From: DASZBR01 sp033763845
Lineage (GTDB): Bacteria > Pseudomonadota > Gammaproteobacteria > DASZBR01
Direction of reading: 5' to 3'
DNA: 25,029 bases
Assembly: GCA_033763845.1 (NCBI GenBank)
Contig: JANRJR010000051.1
Span: forward strand, 1-25,029
Numbering within the stretch: position 1 is the stretch's first letter; each line of letters starts with the position of its first letter. The translations under genes were made by a program, and so were the position numbers. The notes under the pieces were generated by a model. That model made no database searches, was not told where the DNA came from, and was given only the letters and a program-made list of their open reading frames with translations. Shown piece by piece: positions 1-9,326 of this stretch.

Positions 1-1887
1 AGTTTCAACGGATTCAATTTCTTGAGTGAGTGTTCTATTAAAAGGTTTAGCCTTTGCTTTGTAAGGTAAAGCGTCTTCATCAGTATCTGAAACTACACTG
101 TGTTGAGCAGGACCTGTTGTGAGATCAATTTCTTGTTCGACTGTTAATTCAGGAGCAACGATGTTATCGACGAAAGGATCTATTGTTGTTTTACTGGATT
201 CAACGTTTTTTGTAATTGTAACCGGAGTTAGTAATGTATTTAATTTTGCTGTAAAAACATTTTTATGTAGTTTTCCGACATTAAACCATTGTTTTTGTTG
301 GCTAAGGTCTAAGTTGTATTGCTGTCTGTTGAATTGATCGGGGAAAAGACCAAAGCGTTTATTAAGCCAGCTTTTAACCCAATGTATTTCTCGTGAGGAA
401 TTTTCTAATACTTCTCGATTAAAAACATGAAGAAAATTTTTATCTTCAGAAATATTTTGCAACGATTGCTTCGATAACTGAAGCTTTTCAATTAAAGTAG
501 GTTGCTTAAACAGCAACATCAATTCATCTGCACGATGAGATGTCTTCTCTGTTGCATACGATGCAATTAACGTATTGACATAAGGTTTTGCAAGTTTGGT
601 CATTTCTTCAAGAGAAGAATTTTTGTATTCACCCGCTGATTTTTTCGCAATAAAAGTCGCAAGAATAGTTCCCATTTGCTCTGTCATTATTCTTTGTAGA
701 CCGCTGTCAGTTTTGGCGTGTTTAATTAAACGTGCGAGTAATTTTACAGGGTCAGGGGAATGAAATAGTAGCTTGGATAGATTGTTATTGTAATAACCGC
801 TGACAAGTTCTACGAAAACATCAAAATGTTTTTCAAGTACGCGACCCAAATCAGGACGAATTTCTTTTTCACAAAAATCTCGAATAGGAACGTTGTCTTC
901 TGTGTTGTTACCTAAAGATTTTTTCAATATAGAAACAATGACCTTTTTATTTTCCAGTGTCGCATCGGTAAGCATAAGATCCAACGTCATCGGGAAATAA
1001 TGACGGTGATGTTCTTCGGGCTGGCTTGCGGCATGACTCAATAATGATTCGACTTTACCAAGTTCAGATTGAATAGATTCTTTCAACAGTTCAATTTTTT
1101 GTTCATCTTTTTGTTGTTTATTTCTTAAATCTTCAATCACTGTACGCGCCAATGTTGGATCTTTATATCGTTTAGATTTGGGATCTGCGGCTTCTTTTTT
1201 TACTGAGTCTATTTGTTGTTCATAAAGAAAAACAGTATCTCTGAGGGCTTTTATATCGTCTTTAGCGTTATTGATAATTTCTGAACCAAATAAATCTTTT
1301 TCAAGAATTGGTTTAAGCGCAGGATTAATTAAAATACCCAACGCGGCGCCGGAATTTGCGAGTGCATATGAGCGTAAAACAGCTGGTCTTATCGTGTTTG
1401 CGTGTGAAAATTTCAAATCAGCAAAGAAATTATATCCAAAATCAGCATCATTCAGTAAGAGATTTGTTACTTTGCGTTGTGCTATTTCCGCATTTTTAGA
1501 TAATGCGTCTTCAATGGTTGTCTGATTTTGATCAACGGCAGGGAAGGGGAGTGCAACCTCTGTCGTTTTTTGAGAAGGAGTAAGTTCAGCATCGCCCAAT
1601 ATGAGATTTTGTATATCACGATTGTGTTGTACTAAATCTGCCAATGTACGCGGATTGAAACCTGTTACAAGTAATGCTGCATATGCAACATCCGACGTAA
1701 ATTTAGTTGCGCCGGGTTTTTTTCGCAGCGCACCCAAGAGTTGGTTAGCAAATGCTTGCTTGGTGGGCGAGTCATTTTCCAGCAACAACACCCGATATGC
1801 TTCATCGCGTTTTTTTGTACTCTCAGGCGTGTCTTGCAATTCTTGATTGAAAACATACGTTTCAACCTTGCACGCTATGCCCACCAT
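1..1887 (-). CDS. Unknown large helical protein, C-terminus beyond left edge
   Basis: The minus frame is open without a stop from an ATG at 1887 to base 1, giving at least 629 residues. An AAGGAGT ribosome site (1894-1900) lies 6 nt before the ATG and fixes the start. I recognise no family. There is no signal peptide or membrane segment. The protein is mostly charged and helix-prone, with a coiled-coil-like stretch at about residues 205-285 (rich in K, E, Q and D), then a long helical region and, from about residue 570, an acidic Thr/Val-rich tail. The next gene upstream on the same strand ends 78 nt away, so the two could be co-transcribed. Size, lack of domains and coiled coil resemble secreted effectors of intracellular gammaproteobacteria, but nothing in the sequence proves secretion. 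The coding call is strong; function is unknown. Confidence 0.85.
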   Translation of the reverse strand, partial: MVGIACKVETYVFNQELQDTPESTKKRDEAYRVLLLENDSPTKQAFANQLLGALRKKPGATKFTSDVAYAALLVTGFNPRTLADLVQHNRDIQNLILGDAELTPSQKTTEVALPFPAVDQNQTTIEDALSKNAEIAQRKVTNLLLNDADFGYNFFADLKFSHANTIRPAVLRSYALANSGAALGILINPALKPILEKDLFGSEIINNAKDDIKALRDTVFLYEQQIDSVKKEAADPKSKRYKDPTLARTVIEDLRNKQQKDEQKIELLKESIQSELGKVESLLSHAASQPEEHHRHYFPMTLDLMLTDATLENKKVIVSILKKSLGNNTEDNVPIRDFCEKEIRPDLGRVLEKHFDVFVELVSGYYNNNLSKLLFHSPDPVKLLARLIKHAKTDSGLQRIMTEQMGTILATFIAKKSAGEYKNSSLEEMTKLAKPYVNTLIASYATEKTSHRADELMLLFKQPTLIEKLQLSKQSLQNISEDKNFLHVFNREVLENSSREIHWVKSWLNKRFGLFPDQFNRQQYNLDLSQQKQWFNVGKLHKNVFTAKLNTLLTPVTITKNVESSKTTIDPFVDNIVAPELTVEQEIDLTTGPAQHSVVSDTDEDALPYKAKAKPFNRTLTQEIESVET

Positions 1888-1965
1888 GTTCTTACTCCTT
1901 AACTTTATTTCTTGACTGCTTTCCTCGAGTTATCCTTAATTAGTATCGTTTTGTAATTTTATACT

Positions 1966-4212
1966 TTATTTAGTTGCTCCAACAATATTTGCGGAGCTTG
2001 TCATCAAAGGTTGGCCAGTAGTTGCTTTGTCTTTGCCGCTAATAACCTTGGCTTCTGTATGAAAAGCACTCGGACCACGAGGTGCTTGTTGTTTAGTGGG
2101 TGGTTGAGTTTTTAAAAGTTCTTGTATGCACGCGCTTTCAGAGAGCTGTTTACCTTCGCCATTAAAATAATTGTAAACATTCACATCTGAGAAGATGAAA
2201 AATTTAGCTTTTTGGAAAAGTGCAGTAAAGACATCAAACTCTACTGAACTTAAATCTTTACCACTAATTTTTTCATCTGATGTAATATGCGATTGAATAG
2301 TTCCCAAAAATTCAGTGATTTCAGAAGACGTTAATTTTTTGATATCTTCAAAAAGTGCTGATACGGTTTTGTTATCTTTATGAACAACTAATAAAAACAC
2401 TGAGAGTTTTATATGTTGCATTGTTGCGATATTCTCAGCTGTTTTATTGTCAGAAAGTTTTTTATATAAACTTACGAGGGCCTTAACAACTGCATATTTA
2501 GTTCCCAACCATGTTTCAATCATGTGTTCTTCAATTGCACGGATAAAGGTTTGTCGTAGACGTTTTTCTGCTTTAGCTAAATCTTTATCATTTATATAGC
2601 TTTGAAATACTTTAATGGCTTCATGTGGATTAAAGCCAAAGGGATTTGTGCCGAGTAATTTTATGAGAGTTTCGCCTTGTTTTTCTGAGAGTGCAGTGCT
2701 CGAAAGTTCTTCTGAATCATCGAACACCAAGCTAGAGATGGCATAGCATTCTATTCCCATTGACGCCATAAAATTACAGGCGTCTAGTTGAATAAGGCGC
2801 ATGGGTTTGTCATGTTCGCGTAATTTAAGATTGCAAATGAAATATTCAATGGCCGCGAGTGTAATAGCAAGCTGTCTTTTTTCTTCAGTACTGTCGCAAG
2901 CTTTGCCAATTAATGCTGCGCGCGTGGCGACTAAGTGTGCTAGGCACGATGCTTTGTCATTAAAAACACGAATGGGTTCATCTGAATAGCTTCGGTCGGT
3001 GTGGTTGAATTGAGGTTTTCGTGTATCACGTGCGGTCGAATCATCAGCTGTATCTTCGCCGAATTGTTTTAATAATAAAGCACCGGGATGTTTTTTTTGA
3101 ATTTGACTGCCTTCCAAACGTCTAACGTGCTGAAAAGCTTTTTTGACTTCGGGGTGACGCTTAGCTACTTCTTGAACGTATAATACTATTTCTTGATGAC
3201 CAAGTTCTTTTCCTTCTTCTATTCCTTCGTTTCTTCCATTGGCATAAGCTTTTTGCGTTTCTTGTACACCGCGTTCCGTTGCTTCCCTCACGGCTTTTAA
3301 CTTTTCTTCTTCAGCTTTTCTGAGTTCTTCATATTTTTTGAGATTTTCTGCTCTCATTTTAGCTAATTCTTCTTCGGTTTCTTGGAGTGTTTTTACTCTT
3401 TGTTCATTTGCTTGAGTCACAAGATTTTCGGCGTGTTTTCGTAATCTTTTTTCTTCTGCCGCCGAATTAAGCGCTTCCTCTCTTAAGCGTCTTTGCTCTT
3501 CAACTTGGTCGAGAAGTTTTGCTGCTTCAGGTACTTTGGATTGTAGTGCGATCTCTTTAGCCTTAAGTTCTTCAGCTGCTTTTCTGGCTAGTTCTTCAGC
3601 AGTCTGTTGTGCTTTAAGGGCTTTCTCAGCTTTGCGTTTTTCACGCGCCAGTCTTTTCTCTGCTTTTTGAGCAGCTTCCTCCTTGGATCGTTTTTCTGCT
3701 TCCAGTTCTTCACGAAGCTTGGCTGCTTCAGCCTGAAGCAATTTTTCTTTTTCCGTTGATTTGGGCGGTTCTGTTTGAACTACAGATGCTTTTTTTGATT
3801 TACTACGGTTGGCAAGGGTTTTGCTGAGCGTCTCTTCCGTTTCTTTTTTAGCTTGCTCAGCTGCTTGACGTTTCGTTTCCTCTGCTTTTAGTTTTTCATC
3901 TGCTGCTTTTTGTTTTTCTATTGATTCTTTCTGAAGCGTAATTTGTTTATGAAGTGCCTTAAGCAGATTGACGATTTTAGGTGTTTTTTTGTGTGCTTTT
4001 GTAGTTTCTTGATCGATGATCTCAAAGATTTTGGCGTAAGCTGCTGCGGGAGTATCAAATTCAGTCTTAGCAAACTCTCTTAGAGAAGTAATCGCGTCTT
4101 TTCTTGGTTGACCTTTACCGTGTTCATGCTGAACAATAAATTCTTGAATCATTGCTTTTAACGAGGTGATTTGATCTTTTTCGGTAGGGGCGAAAGCATC
4201 AGATTGTTGCAT
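1966..4212 (-). CDS. Unknown 748-aa coiled-coil protein (effector-like)
   Basis: The ATG at 4212 follows an AGAGGAA ribosome site (4221-4227) with 8-nt spacing. Three parts can be seen: a helical N-terminal domain (about 1-95); a very long Lys/Glu/Ala-rich coiled coil (about 95-375) of the TolA or myosin-tail composition type; and a globular, mainly helical C-terminal domain (about 420-700) ending in a Pro/Thr/Ser/Ala-rich tail. There is no signal peptide or membrane helix, so it should be cytosolic or exported without Sec. I recognise no enzymatic motif; similarity searches will hit many coiled coils by composition alone, so the C-terminal domain is the informative part. The unknown gene at 1-1887 follows on the same strand. 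A structural or scaffold protein and a secreted effector are both possible. Confidence 0.85.
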   Translation of the reverse strand: MQQSDAFAPTEKDQITSLKAMIQEFIVQHEHGKGQPRKDAITSLREFAKTEFDTPAAAYAKIFEIIDQETTKAHKKTPKIVNLLKALHKQITLQKESIEKQKAADEKLKAEETKRQAAEQAKKETEETLSKTLANRSKSKKASVVQTEPPKSTEKEKLLQAEAAKLREELEAEKRSKEEAAQKAEKRLAREKRKAEKALKAQQTAEELARKAAEELKAKEIALQSKVPEAAKLLDQVEEQRRLREEALNSAAEEKRLRKHAENLVTQANEQRVKTLQETEEELAKMRAENLKKYEELRKAEEEKLKAVREATERGVQETQKAYANGRNEGIEEGKELGHQEIVLYVQEVAKRHPEVKKAFQHVRRLEGSQIQKKHPGALLLKQFGEDTADDSTARDTRKPQFNHTDRSYSDEPIRVFNDKASCLAHLVATRAALIGKACDSTEEKRQLAITLAAIEYFICNLKLREHDKPMRLIQLDACNFMASMGIECYAISSLVFDDSEELSSTALSEKQGETLIKLLGTNPFGFNPHEAIKVFQSYINDKDLAKAEKRLRQTFIRAIEEHMIETWLGTKYAVVKALVSLYKKLSDNKTAENIATMQHIKLSVFLLVVHKDNKTVSALFEDIKKLTSSEITEFLGTIQSHITSDEKISGKDLSSVEFDVFTALFQKAKFFIFSDVNVYNYFNGEGKQLSESACIQELLKTQPPTKQQAPRGPSAFHTEAKVISGKDKATTGQPLMTSSANIVGATK

Positions 4213-4247
4213 AAAATAAATTCCTCTTTTATTCAGTAGTAGGGTTA

Positions 4248-4302
4248 ATGGCTTACAAAAAATTTAATCTTTTGTCGAATCTGTTTGTAAGTAAAAAGCC
4301 AT
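4248..4302. repeat. Inverted repeat between divergent genes
   Basis: ATGGCTT (4248-4254) is mirrored by AAGCCAT (4296-4302), and inside it TTACAAA (4253-4259) is mirrored by TTTGTAA (4284-4290). Together they can form a 12-bp stem with a 7-nt bulge on one side. It lies in the spacer between the coiled-coil gene (starting at 4212, leftward) and the ABC transporter (rightward), so it may be an operator or a 5'-UTR hairpin of the leftward gene. There is no T-run, so it is not a typical terminator. The rest of the 4213-4433 spacer holds the rightward promoter and nothing else I recognise. Confidence 0.35.
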
Positions 4303-4366
4303 ATCGCAGTTTAAAACTAAACCAGCCAATAAACAAGTTGGAATTTAAAGTAGAATTTTTGATTGC

Positions 4367-4395
4367 TTGTCAGCGAATGTTTGTGTGTACATAAT
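4367..4395 (+). promoter_or_regulatory. Sigma70-type promoter of the ABC transporter/exporter pair
   Basis: TTGTCA at 4367-4372 (5 of 6 with TTGACA) and CATAAT at 4390-4395 (5 of 6 with TATAAT) are separated by exactly 17 nt. Transcription would start near 4402, leaving a 5' leader of about 30 nt before the ATG at 4434, with AAGGA at 4418-4422. Confidence 0.6.
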
Positions 4396-4433
4396 ATCGT
4401 TCCACTCTGTATCAGACAAGGAATTCATTCGCA

Positions 4434-6140
4434 ATGCATCAACAAAATGGTTTCTGGAAAAATCTTTGGTCATTAATAAAGCCTTATTGGACATCAGAAG
4501 AAAAATGGGACGCATTTTTTCTTTTGGCCGGTATATTAGCATGCAATATTTTACAAGTTCAGTTGATGGTGATCGTCAACAGTTGGCGAAAACATTTTTA
4601 CGATGCACTTCAAGCATCACATATGAACTACATTATGATGTCGCTGTTCCAATTTGTTATCATCCTTGTGCTCGCAATTTTTATTTTTACCTACGGAAGT
4701 TATTTTGCTGGGTTGCTCACAAACCGATGGCGGCGGTGGATGACGCGGAAATATGTCGATCGATGGTTAAGTGAGCATGCGGCGTATGCGATGCAAATCC
4801 TCAATAAAAATATGGATAACCCCGACCAGCGTATCAGCGAAGATCTCAATGAATTGCCCACATTAACCCTGACATTATTTTCAGGGTTGTTTAATGCAGG
4901 CCTAACATTGGTCGCATTCAGCGTGATTCTGTGGCAATTATCGGGCGCGCTGACCTTTACGCTTTTGGGTCATACTATATATATACCTGGATACATGTTT
5001 TTCGCGACAATTATCTATGCCGTATTTGGGACTTACATTACTGCTTGGATTGGTAAGCATTTGGCTCAACTGAACTACCAACAAGAACAGTTCAATGCAA
5101 ACTTTCGTTTTAACTTGGTCCGTGTGCGAGAGTCAACGGAACAGATTTCTTTATATCGAGGCGAAGATAACGAACGTTACCGTTTAATGGATACTTTTAA
5201 ATATGTCTTCGATAATTTTTATCGCATTATCAATGTCCAAAAGTTTTTAGGATTCTTTGTTAATGGTTATAGCTTATTAACGCAAGTCATTGGTATTTTA
5301 ATTGCACTGCCGCGTTATATTGCTGAGCGTCAAGAAATTGGTAGCTTGATACAGGTGAGTACGGCTTTCCAAGAAGTGGTGGGGGCTTTGTCGTTTATTG
5401 TGACATCGTTCACGACGATTGCGAATTGGCGTGCGGTGATCAAGCGGCTCACAGAATTTACGCGTTTAATGAATGAAGCTGCAGATGAAATTCATCAGAA
5501 AAATATTACAGTGGATTATGATGGTAATCATGAAATTCGGGCGCATAACTTATCTTTATGCTTACCTAATCATGAAATATTGGTTAATCCCATGAGTTTT
5601 TCCATTAAAGCTGGCGAGCATGTTTTAATTAGCGGGAAATACGGCAGTGGTAAAAGTACGTTATTAAGGGCCATGGCAAATATTTGGCCTTATGGGTCCG
5701 GAGAAATTTCGTTGCCTGAAAAAAATCGCCGATTGTTTTTGCCGCAGAAACCGTACTTCCCAATCGGAACGTTACGCGAGGCTTTATTATATCCAAATAC
5801 CGGTATACAAATTTCAGATGATAAATTAAAAGAAACCTTAACGTTGTGTGGATTGGGGTATATTAAAAACAGATTAAATGATGTGCGATATTGGTCTATG
5901 GAATTTTCATTGGGTGAACAGCAATTAATTGCGTTCGCGCGAATTTTTATTGTTGAACCACAATGGGTCTTTATGGATGAAGCGACATCAGCTTTGGATG
6001 AAGGTACTGAAAAGCATATGTATGAATTATTACAAACGCGTTTTCCAAAAATGACGATTGTAAGCGTTGGTCATCGAAGTAGCTTAAAATTATTCCACCA
6101 GAAAGAGATCTATGTCGATAAAATCGAAAAAAGTAGTTGA
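4434..6140 (+). CDS. ABC transporter, fused membrane and ATPase domains, YddA/SbmA-BacA type
   Basis: This 568-aa protein has an N-terminal membrane domain of the ABC_membrane_2 type (about 1-345, with hydrophobic segments near 27-50, 63-90, 140-165, 180-205 and 275-295) and a C-terminal ATPase. The ATPase shows a Walker A motif (G401 to T409, GKYGSGKST), an SLGEQ signature (492-496) typical of this branch in place of LSGGQ, Walker B with D515 and E516, and the switch His547. Relatives (E. coli YddA, SbmA/BacA, mycobacterial Rv1819c, eukaryotic ABCD) act as homodimers; those characterised move peptides, B12 or fatty acyl compounds. All ATPase residues are present, unlike SbmA, which lacks an ATPase. 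AAGGA lies 11 nt before the ATG. The substrate here cannot be told from sequence. The downstream exporter gene overlaps its last 29 nt, so the two are probably co-expressed. Confidence 0.9.
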   Translation: MHQQNGFWKNLWSLIKPYWTSEEKWDAFFLLAGILACNILQVQLMVIVNSWRKHFYDALQASHMNYIMMSLFQFVIILVLAIFIFTYGSYFAGLLTNRWRRWMTRKYVDRWLSEHAAYAMQILNKNMDNPDQRISEDLNELPTLTLTLFSGLFNAGLTLVAFSVILWQLSGALTFTLLGHTIYIPGYMFFATIIYAVFGTYITAWIGKHLAQLNYQQEQFNANFRFNLVRVRESTEQISLYRGEDNERYRLMDTFKYVFDNFYRIINVQKFLGFFVNGYSLLTQVIGILIALPRYIAERQEIGSLIQVSTAFQEVVGALSFIVTSFTTIANWRAVIKRLTEFTRLMNEAADEIHQKNITVDYDGNHEIRAHNLSLCLPNHEILVNPMSFSIKAGEHVLISGKYGSGKSTLLRAMANIWPYGSGEISLPEKNRRLFLPQKPYFPIGTLREALLYPNTGIQISDDKLKETLTLCGLGYIKNRLNDVRYWSMEFSLGEQQLIAFARIFIVEPQWVFMDEATSALDEGTEKHMYELLQTRFPKMTIVSVGHRSSLKLFHQKEIYVDKIEKSS

Positions 6141-7044
6141 TTATTGTCTGTATGGGTTGCTCGCGTTGTTTTGGAGCGGGTCTTTTATTAATATCAAAAC
6201 GACCGTAGATGCGTGCCCCGAATTTTTCAGCGCGATGCTGCGCGTGTTTATTGGATTTATTACATTAACGATTTTCTTTTTGTGCCAGGAAAAGAAAGTG
6301 TTTGTATCGCCTAAAATAGCATGGCGATTGTGGGTGGCTGGCATTTTCAGTCAAGCGATTCCGTTTGCGTTTTTATTTTACGGCGAACAATTTATTCGGC
6401 CGGCTCTCGCAAGTATTATTAATAGCACCGTATCGATTTGGGCATTACTTTTGGGTGTGGTATTTTTGCGAGATTATGCGCAGCTGCAACGTTATAAAGT
6501 ACTGGGTGTAATCATCGGATTTATAGGTATATTGATTGTTTTTGGGCCAATGTTAGATGATGGTCGTAATGCGGTGGTGGGAATTGTGTCTGTATTTGCT
6601 ATGGTATTGTCTTATGCCGTTGGCGCATTGATTAATCAGCATATGGTGTTTGGTAAGTTAAAGCCCGCAACGCATGTTAATTTGTGGCAGCAACATTTAG
6701 CCAGTTTTGTTTTTCTTTTAGTATTGACTTTGAGCACAGAAAAATTTCCAGACATGCACACACTTATGAATGTTAAAGTCATGGGCGCGTTTATTTATTT
6801 GGGTGTTTTTGCAACAGCAATTAGTTTTATGATTTATTACTATTTAATTCGCGAATGGGATGCGGTGCGGGCGAGCAGTGTGATGTATATGGTGCCGATG
6901 TTGGCCATTTTATGGGATTATTTATTTTTGCATGTGCCGTCTGAATGGTATGAGATTTTTGGCGCGATTATTATTTTAGTTGGGGTGATGTTGATACAAA
7001 AAACTACTGCGGGATCACGCGCGACTTCCCTGGCTCAGAAATAG
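6112..7044 (+). CDS. EamA/DMT-family transporter (10 membrane helices)
   Basis: This 310-aa integral membrane protein shows about ten evenly spaced hydrophobic segments in two halves, as in EamA-repeat drug/metabolite transporters. The N-terminal half opens with the characteristic LLALFWSGSF stretch (about 16-25), and the second repeat begins near residue 150 after VFGPML. Family members export amino acids, purines or other metabolites; the substrate here is unknown. It starts inside the last 29 nt of the ABC transporter gene with only a weak purine-rich site (GAAAGAGA), which suggests translational coupling. Its 3' end overlaps the convergent yciA-like gene by 41 nt, so transcripts from the two sides would be antisense to each other there. 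Confidence 0.85.
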   Translation: MSIKSKKVVDYCLYGLLALFWSGSFINIKTTVDACPEFFSAMLRVFIGFITLTIFFLCQEKKVFVSPKIAWRLWVAGIFSQAIPFAFLFYGEQFIRPALASIINSTVSIWALLLGVVFLRDYAQLQRYKVLGVIIGFIGILIVFGPMLDDGRNAVVGIVSVFAMVLSYAVGALINQHMVFGKLKPATHVNLWQQHLASFVFLLVLTLSTEKFPDMHTLMNVKVMGAFIYLGVFATAISFMIYYYLIREWDAVRASSVMYMVPMLAILWDYLFLHVPSEWYEIFGAIIILVGVMLIQKTTAGSRATSLAQK

Positions 7045-7393
7045 CGACATAAACTAGCTCTGCATTTGAAATTTTAACAACTTCGCCGTCCAGCTGACGA
7101 TTGCGTTCTGCAAATACGTCAATTTCGACGTTCAATGATTTTGTGCCAATGCGCGTAACTCTTGCGTAAAAACTCACGACATCACCAACATATAACGGCG
7201 CTTCAAACGTAAGTTTATTGACATTAATTGTCGCAACAGGACCTTTTGCGCGAATCGTTGCAACGGTTGCCCCTGCAATATCAATTTGTGACATCAACCA
7301 ACCACCGAAAATATCGCCACGCGCATTGGTGTCATATACCATAGGAATGACGCGTAAAGTTGGTTGTTCTTTCGGTAACGTTAGATTTGGCAT
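7004..7393 (-). CDS. yciA: YciA-like acyl-CoA thioesterase (hotdog fold)
   Basis: This 129-aa protein matches the YciA/BACH hotdog thioesterases (E. coli YciA is about 132 aa), with the conserved GDIFGGWLMSQIDIAG stretch (about 26-41) that holds the active-site Asp and helix. It hydrolyses acyl-CoA to free acid and CoA in the cytosol. I chose the ATG at 7393 over an in-frame upstream start: an AGAAGGA ribosome site (7401-7407) sits 7 nt before it, the upstream extension would run into fadJ, and length and N-terminus fit the family. The fadJ stop codon lies one base upstream (TAA-T-ATG), so translation is probably coupled. As the last gene of the operon with FadI and FadJ, it may release CoA or trim over-accumulated acyl-CoA during beta-oxidation. 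Confidence 0.88.
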   Translation of the reverse strand: MPNLTLPKEQPTLRVIPMVYDTNARGDIFGGWLMSQIDIAGATVATIRAKGPVATINVNKLTFEAPLYVGDVVSFYARVTRIGTKSLNVEIDVFAERNRQLDGEVVKISNAELVYVAISEPGKSRVIPQ

Positions 7394-7394
7394 A

Positions 7395-9326
7395 TTACAT
7401 TCCTTCTTTTTGAGCATAATGAAGTGGGCCACCACGAAATGGAGCAAAACCGGTTCCAAAAATCATTCCGGCATCTAATAAATCACTGTCATCGACAATT
7501 TTTTCTTTTAATGCTTGCCGCCCTTCTTGAATCATGGCATTCATTAATCGAGAGATTACAGGAATTTGAGTAGATTTGGGATGAGAATTTTTAATGGGTT
7601 TATTATTTTTATATTTGTAATAACCTTGGCCCGTTTTTCGACCTAAATGTTTTTCTAAAACGAGTTGCTCAAGTTTGCTTAAATCATATTTATTCGGTTT
7701 GCCTTTTAATAATATTCTCGAGACAGACAAGCAAATATCTAATCCGACTGTATCACCCAGCTCAATCGGTCCCATCGGCATGCCAAAATCAACGGCTGCT
7801 TTATCAATGGTTTCAGGCGAAACGCCTTCTTGTATTAATTGGACGGCTTCTAGCATGTAAGGCATTAGTATGCGATTCACTAAAAACCCAGGTGCGCTTT
7901 TAACAGGAAGCGGTAATTTGTCTAAATAACGCACAAATGCAATGGCTTTATCGGAGACTGCTTTACTGGTTTTGTCATCGTGCACAACTTCAACTAACAT
8001 CATTTTGGCAACAGGATTAAAAAAGTGTATGCCTACAATACGTGAGGGATCTTTCATATCTTTGCTAATGATATCGAGCGGAATGCTCGATGTATTGGAT
8101 GCCAAAACAGCATCGCGTTTGGCGGTTTTTTCTAATAGCGTAAATAATTTTTGTTTTGCTTCAGTATTTTCATAAATCGCTTCAATAATAATATCAGCGT
8201 GTGGAATGCCCAAGCCGTTTACATCGGGCATTAATCTGTCCATTGCAGCTTGAATTAACCGCGGTTCTTTTAATTTATACTTAAATAATTCATGCGCTCG
8301 TTTTAATGCAGGCGCGATATATTGTGCGTCACGATCTTGAAGTGTTACGTGAGCACCACGTAATGCACAATACGCAGCAATATCACCGCCCATTGTTCCA
8401 GCACCGACTACATGAACGCGATCTGGTTTAAATAAAACGCCTTTCGCTAAACTTTTTAGCCTATCTTGTAGAAAAAAAACCCGAATTAGATTTTGGGCAG
8501 TTTCAGTTGTCATTAAATGCAAAATGGATTGCGCCTCATTTTCCATGGCAGTCTCTAGTCCGCCATCTTTTTGCCAGGTATTTATTACGGCATACGGTGC
8601 AGGGTAGTGTGCTTCAGAAGCTAATTTAGATGTTTTGTAGCGCAAATATTTTGCAAACAAAGGGCGTATTACAGGTGAATATAATAATTGAATGAATGTA
8701 TTGGGTTGATGTTTGGGTGGATTTTCTAAAATGATCATGACAGCGGCGCGATTTAAATGTCGTTTCGCGACTGCATAATCCACTAAGCCTAATTTTTGTG
8801 CCTTTTTAGCGTCAACAGGTGAGCCGGTTAAAATCATTTGCATTGCAGCAGGCGCGCCAATTAATTTCGGTAATCGTACCGTTCCACCCCATCCCGGTTG
8901 AATGCCTAATTTAATTTCAGGTAAGCCAATGCGAGTCGTTGCAGATTCTTCCGCAATCCGGAATTTACATGCGAGCGCTAATTCGGTTCCGCCGCCCATA
9001 CAAAATCCTGAAATTAATGCGACAGTCGGAATGGCGAGATTTTCTAGATCCGTAAATACTTTTTGAACATAGTGAACTAAACTATCTAATTCTTCAGCGG
9101 AAAGTTTAGTAAAAGATTTCAAGTCAGCTCCAGCAGCAAAACCCGTTTTTTTTGCAGAGCAAATTACAATGCCTTTATAGGATTTTGATTCCACTGTCTT
9201 AATTAAAGACTCAAGTTCTTGGATGACGTCATTATTAATAGTATTTACAGCAGCGTCTTTTCTGTCAAAATACCACCAGGCTATATTATTTTTGTCTATC
9301 TCGATACTCCAATGTTGTAAATTCAT
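7395..9326 (-). CDS. fadJ: FadJ/FadB-type enoyl-CoA hydratase / 3-hydroxyacyl-CoA dehydrogenase
   Basis: This 643-aa bifunctional beta-oxidation enzyme has an N-terminal crotonase domain (about 1-200) with oxyanion-hole segments (GFAAGADL 62-69, GFCMGGG 107-113) and both catalytic glutamates, E115 and E137. A linker is followed by an NAD-binding Rossmann domain (GAGTMG, 308-313), catalytic His434 in GIHFFNP, and a C-terminal dehydrogenase domain. It hydrates trans-2-enoyl-CoA and oxidises the 3-hydroxyacyl-CoA with NAD. E. coli FadJ is about 714 aa; this one is shorter, mostly in the linker and C-terminus. The ATG overlaps the thiolase stop as ATGA, with GAGG upstream. Thiolase first, hydratase second is the fadI-fadJ order, which favours FadJ over FadB. 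Confidence 0.92.
   Translation of the reverse strand: MNLQHWSIEIDKNNIAWWYFDRKDAAVNTINNDVIQELESLIKTVESKSYKGIVICSAKKTGFAAGADLKSFTKLSAEELDSLVHYVQKVFTDLENLAIPTVALISGFCMGGGTELALACKFRIAEESATTRIGLPEIKLGIQPGWGGTVRLPKLIGAPAAMQMILTGSPVDAKKAQKLGLVDYAVAKRHLNRAAVMIILENPPKHQPNTFIQLLYSPVIRPLFAKYLRYKTSKLASEAHYPAPYAVINTWQKDGGLETAMENEAQSILHLMTTETAQNLIRVFFLQDRLKSLAKGVLFKPDRVHVVGAGTMGGDIAAYCALRGAHVTLQDRDAQYIAPALKRAHELFKYKLKEPRLIQAAMDRLMPDVNGLGIPHADIIIEAIYENTEAKQKLFTLLEKTAKRDAVLASNTSSIPLDIISKDMKDPSRIVGIHFFNPVAKMMLVEVVHDDKTSKAVSDKAIAFVRYLDKLPLPVKSAPGFLVNRILMPYMLEAVQLIQEGVSPETIDKAAVDFGMPMGPIELGDTVGLDICLSVSRILLKGKPNKYDLSKLEQLVLEKHLGRKTGQGYYKYKNNKPIKNSHPKSTQIPVISRLMNAMIQEGRQALKEKIVDDSDLLDAGMIFGTGFAPFRGGPLHYAQKEGM

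Noticed and set aside
7004..7459. 151-aa version of the thioesterase starting at 7459
   Set aside because: The extra 22 residues come from the fadJ coding region in another frame; AGAAGGA and family length support the start at 7393.
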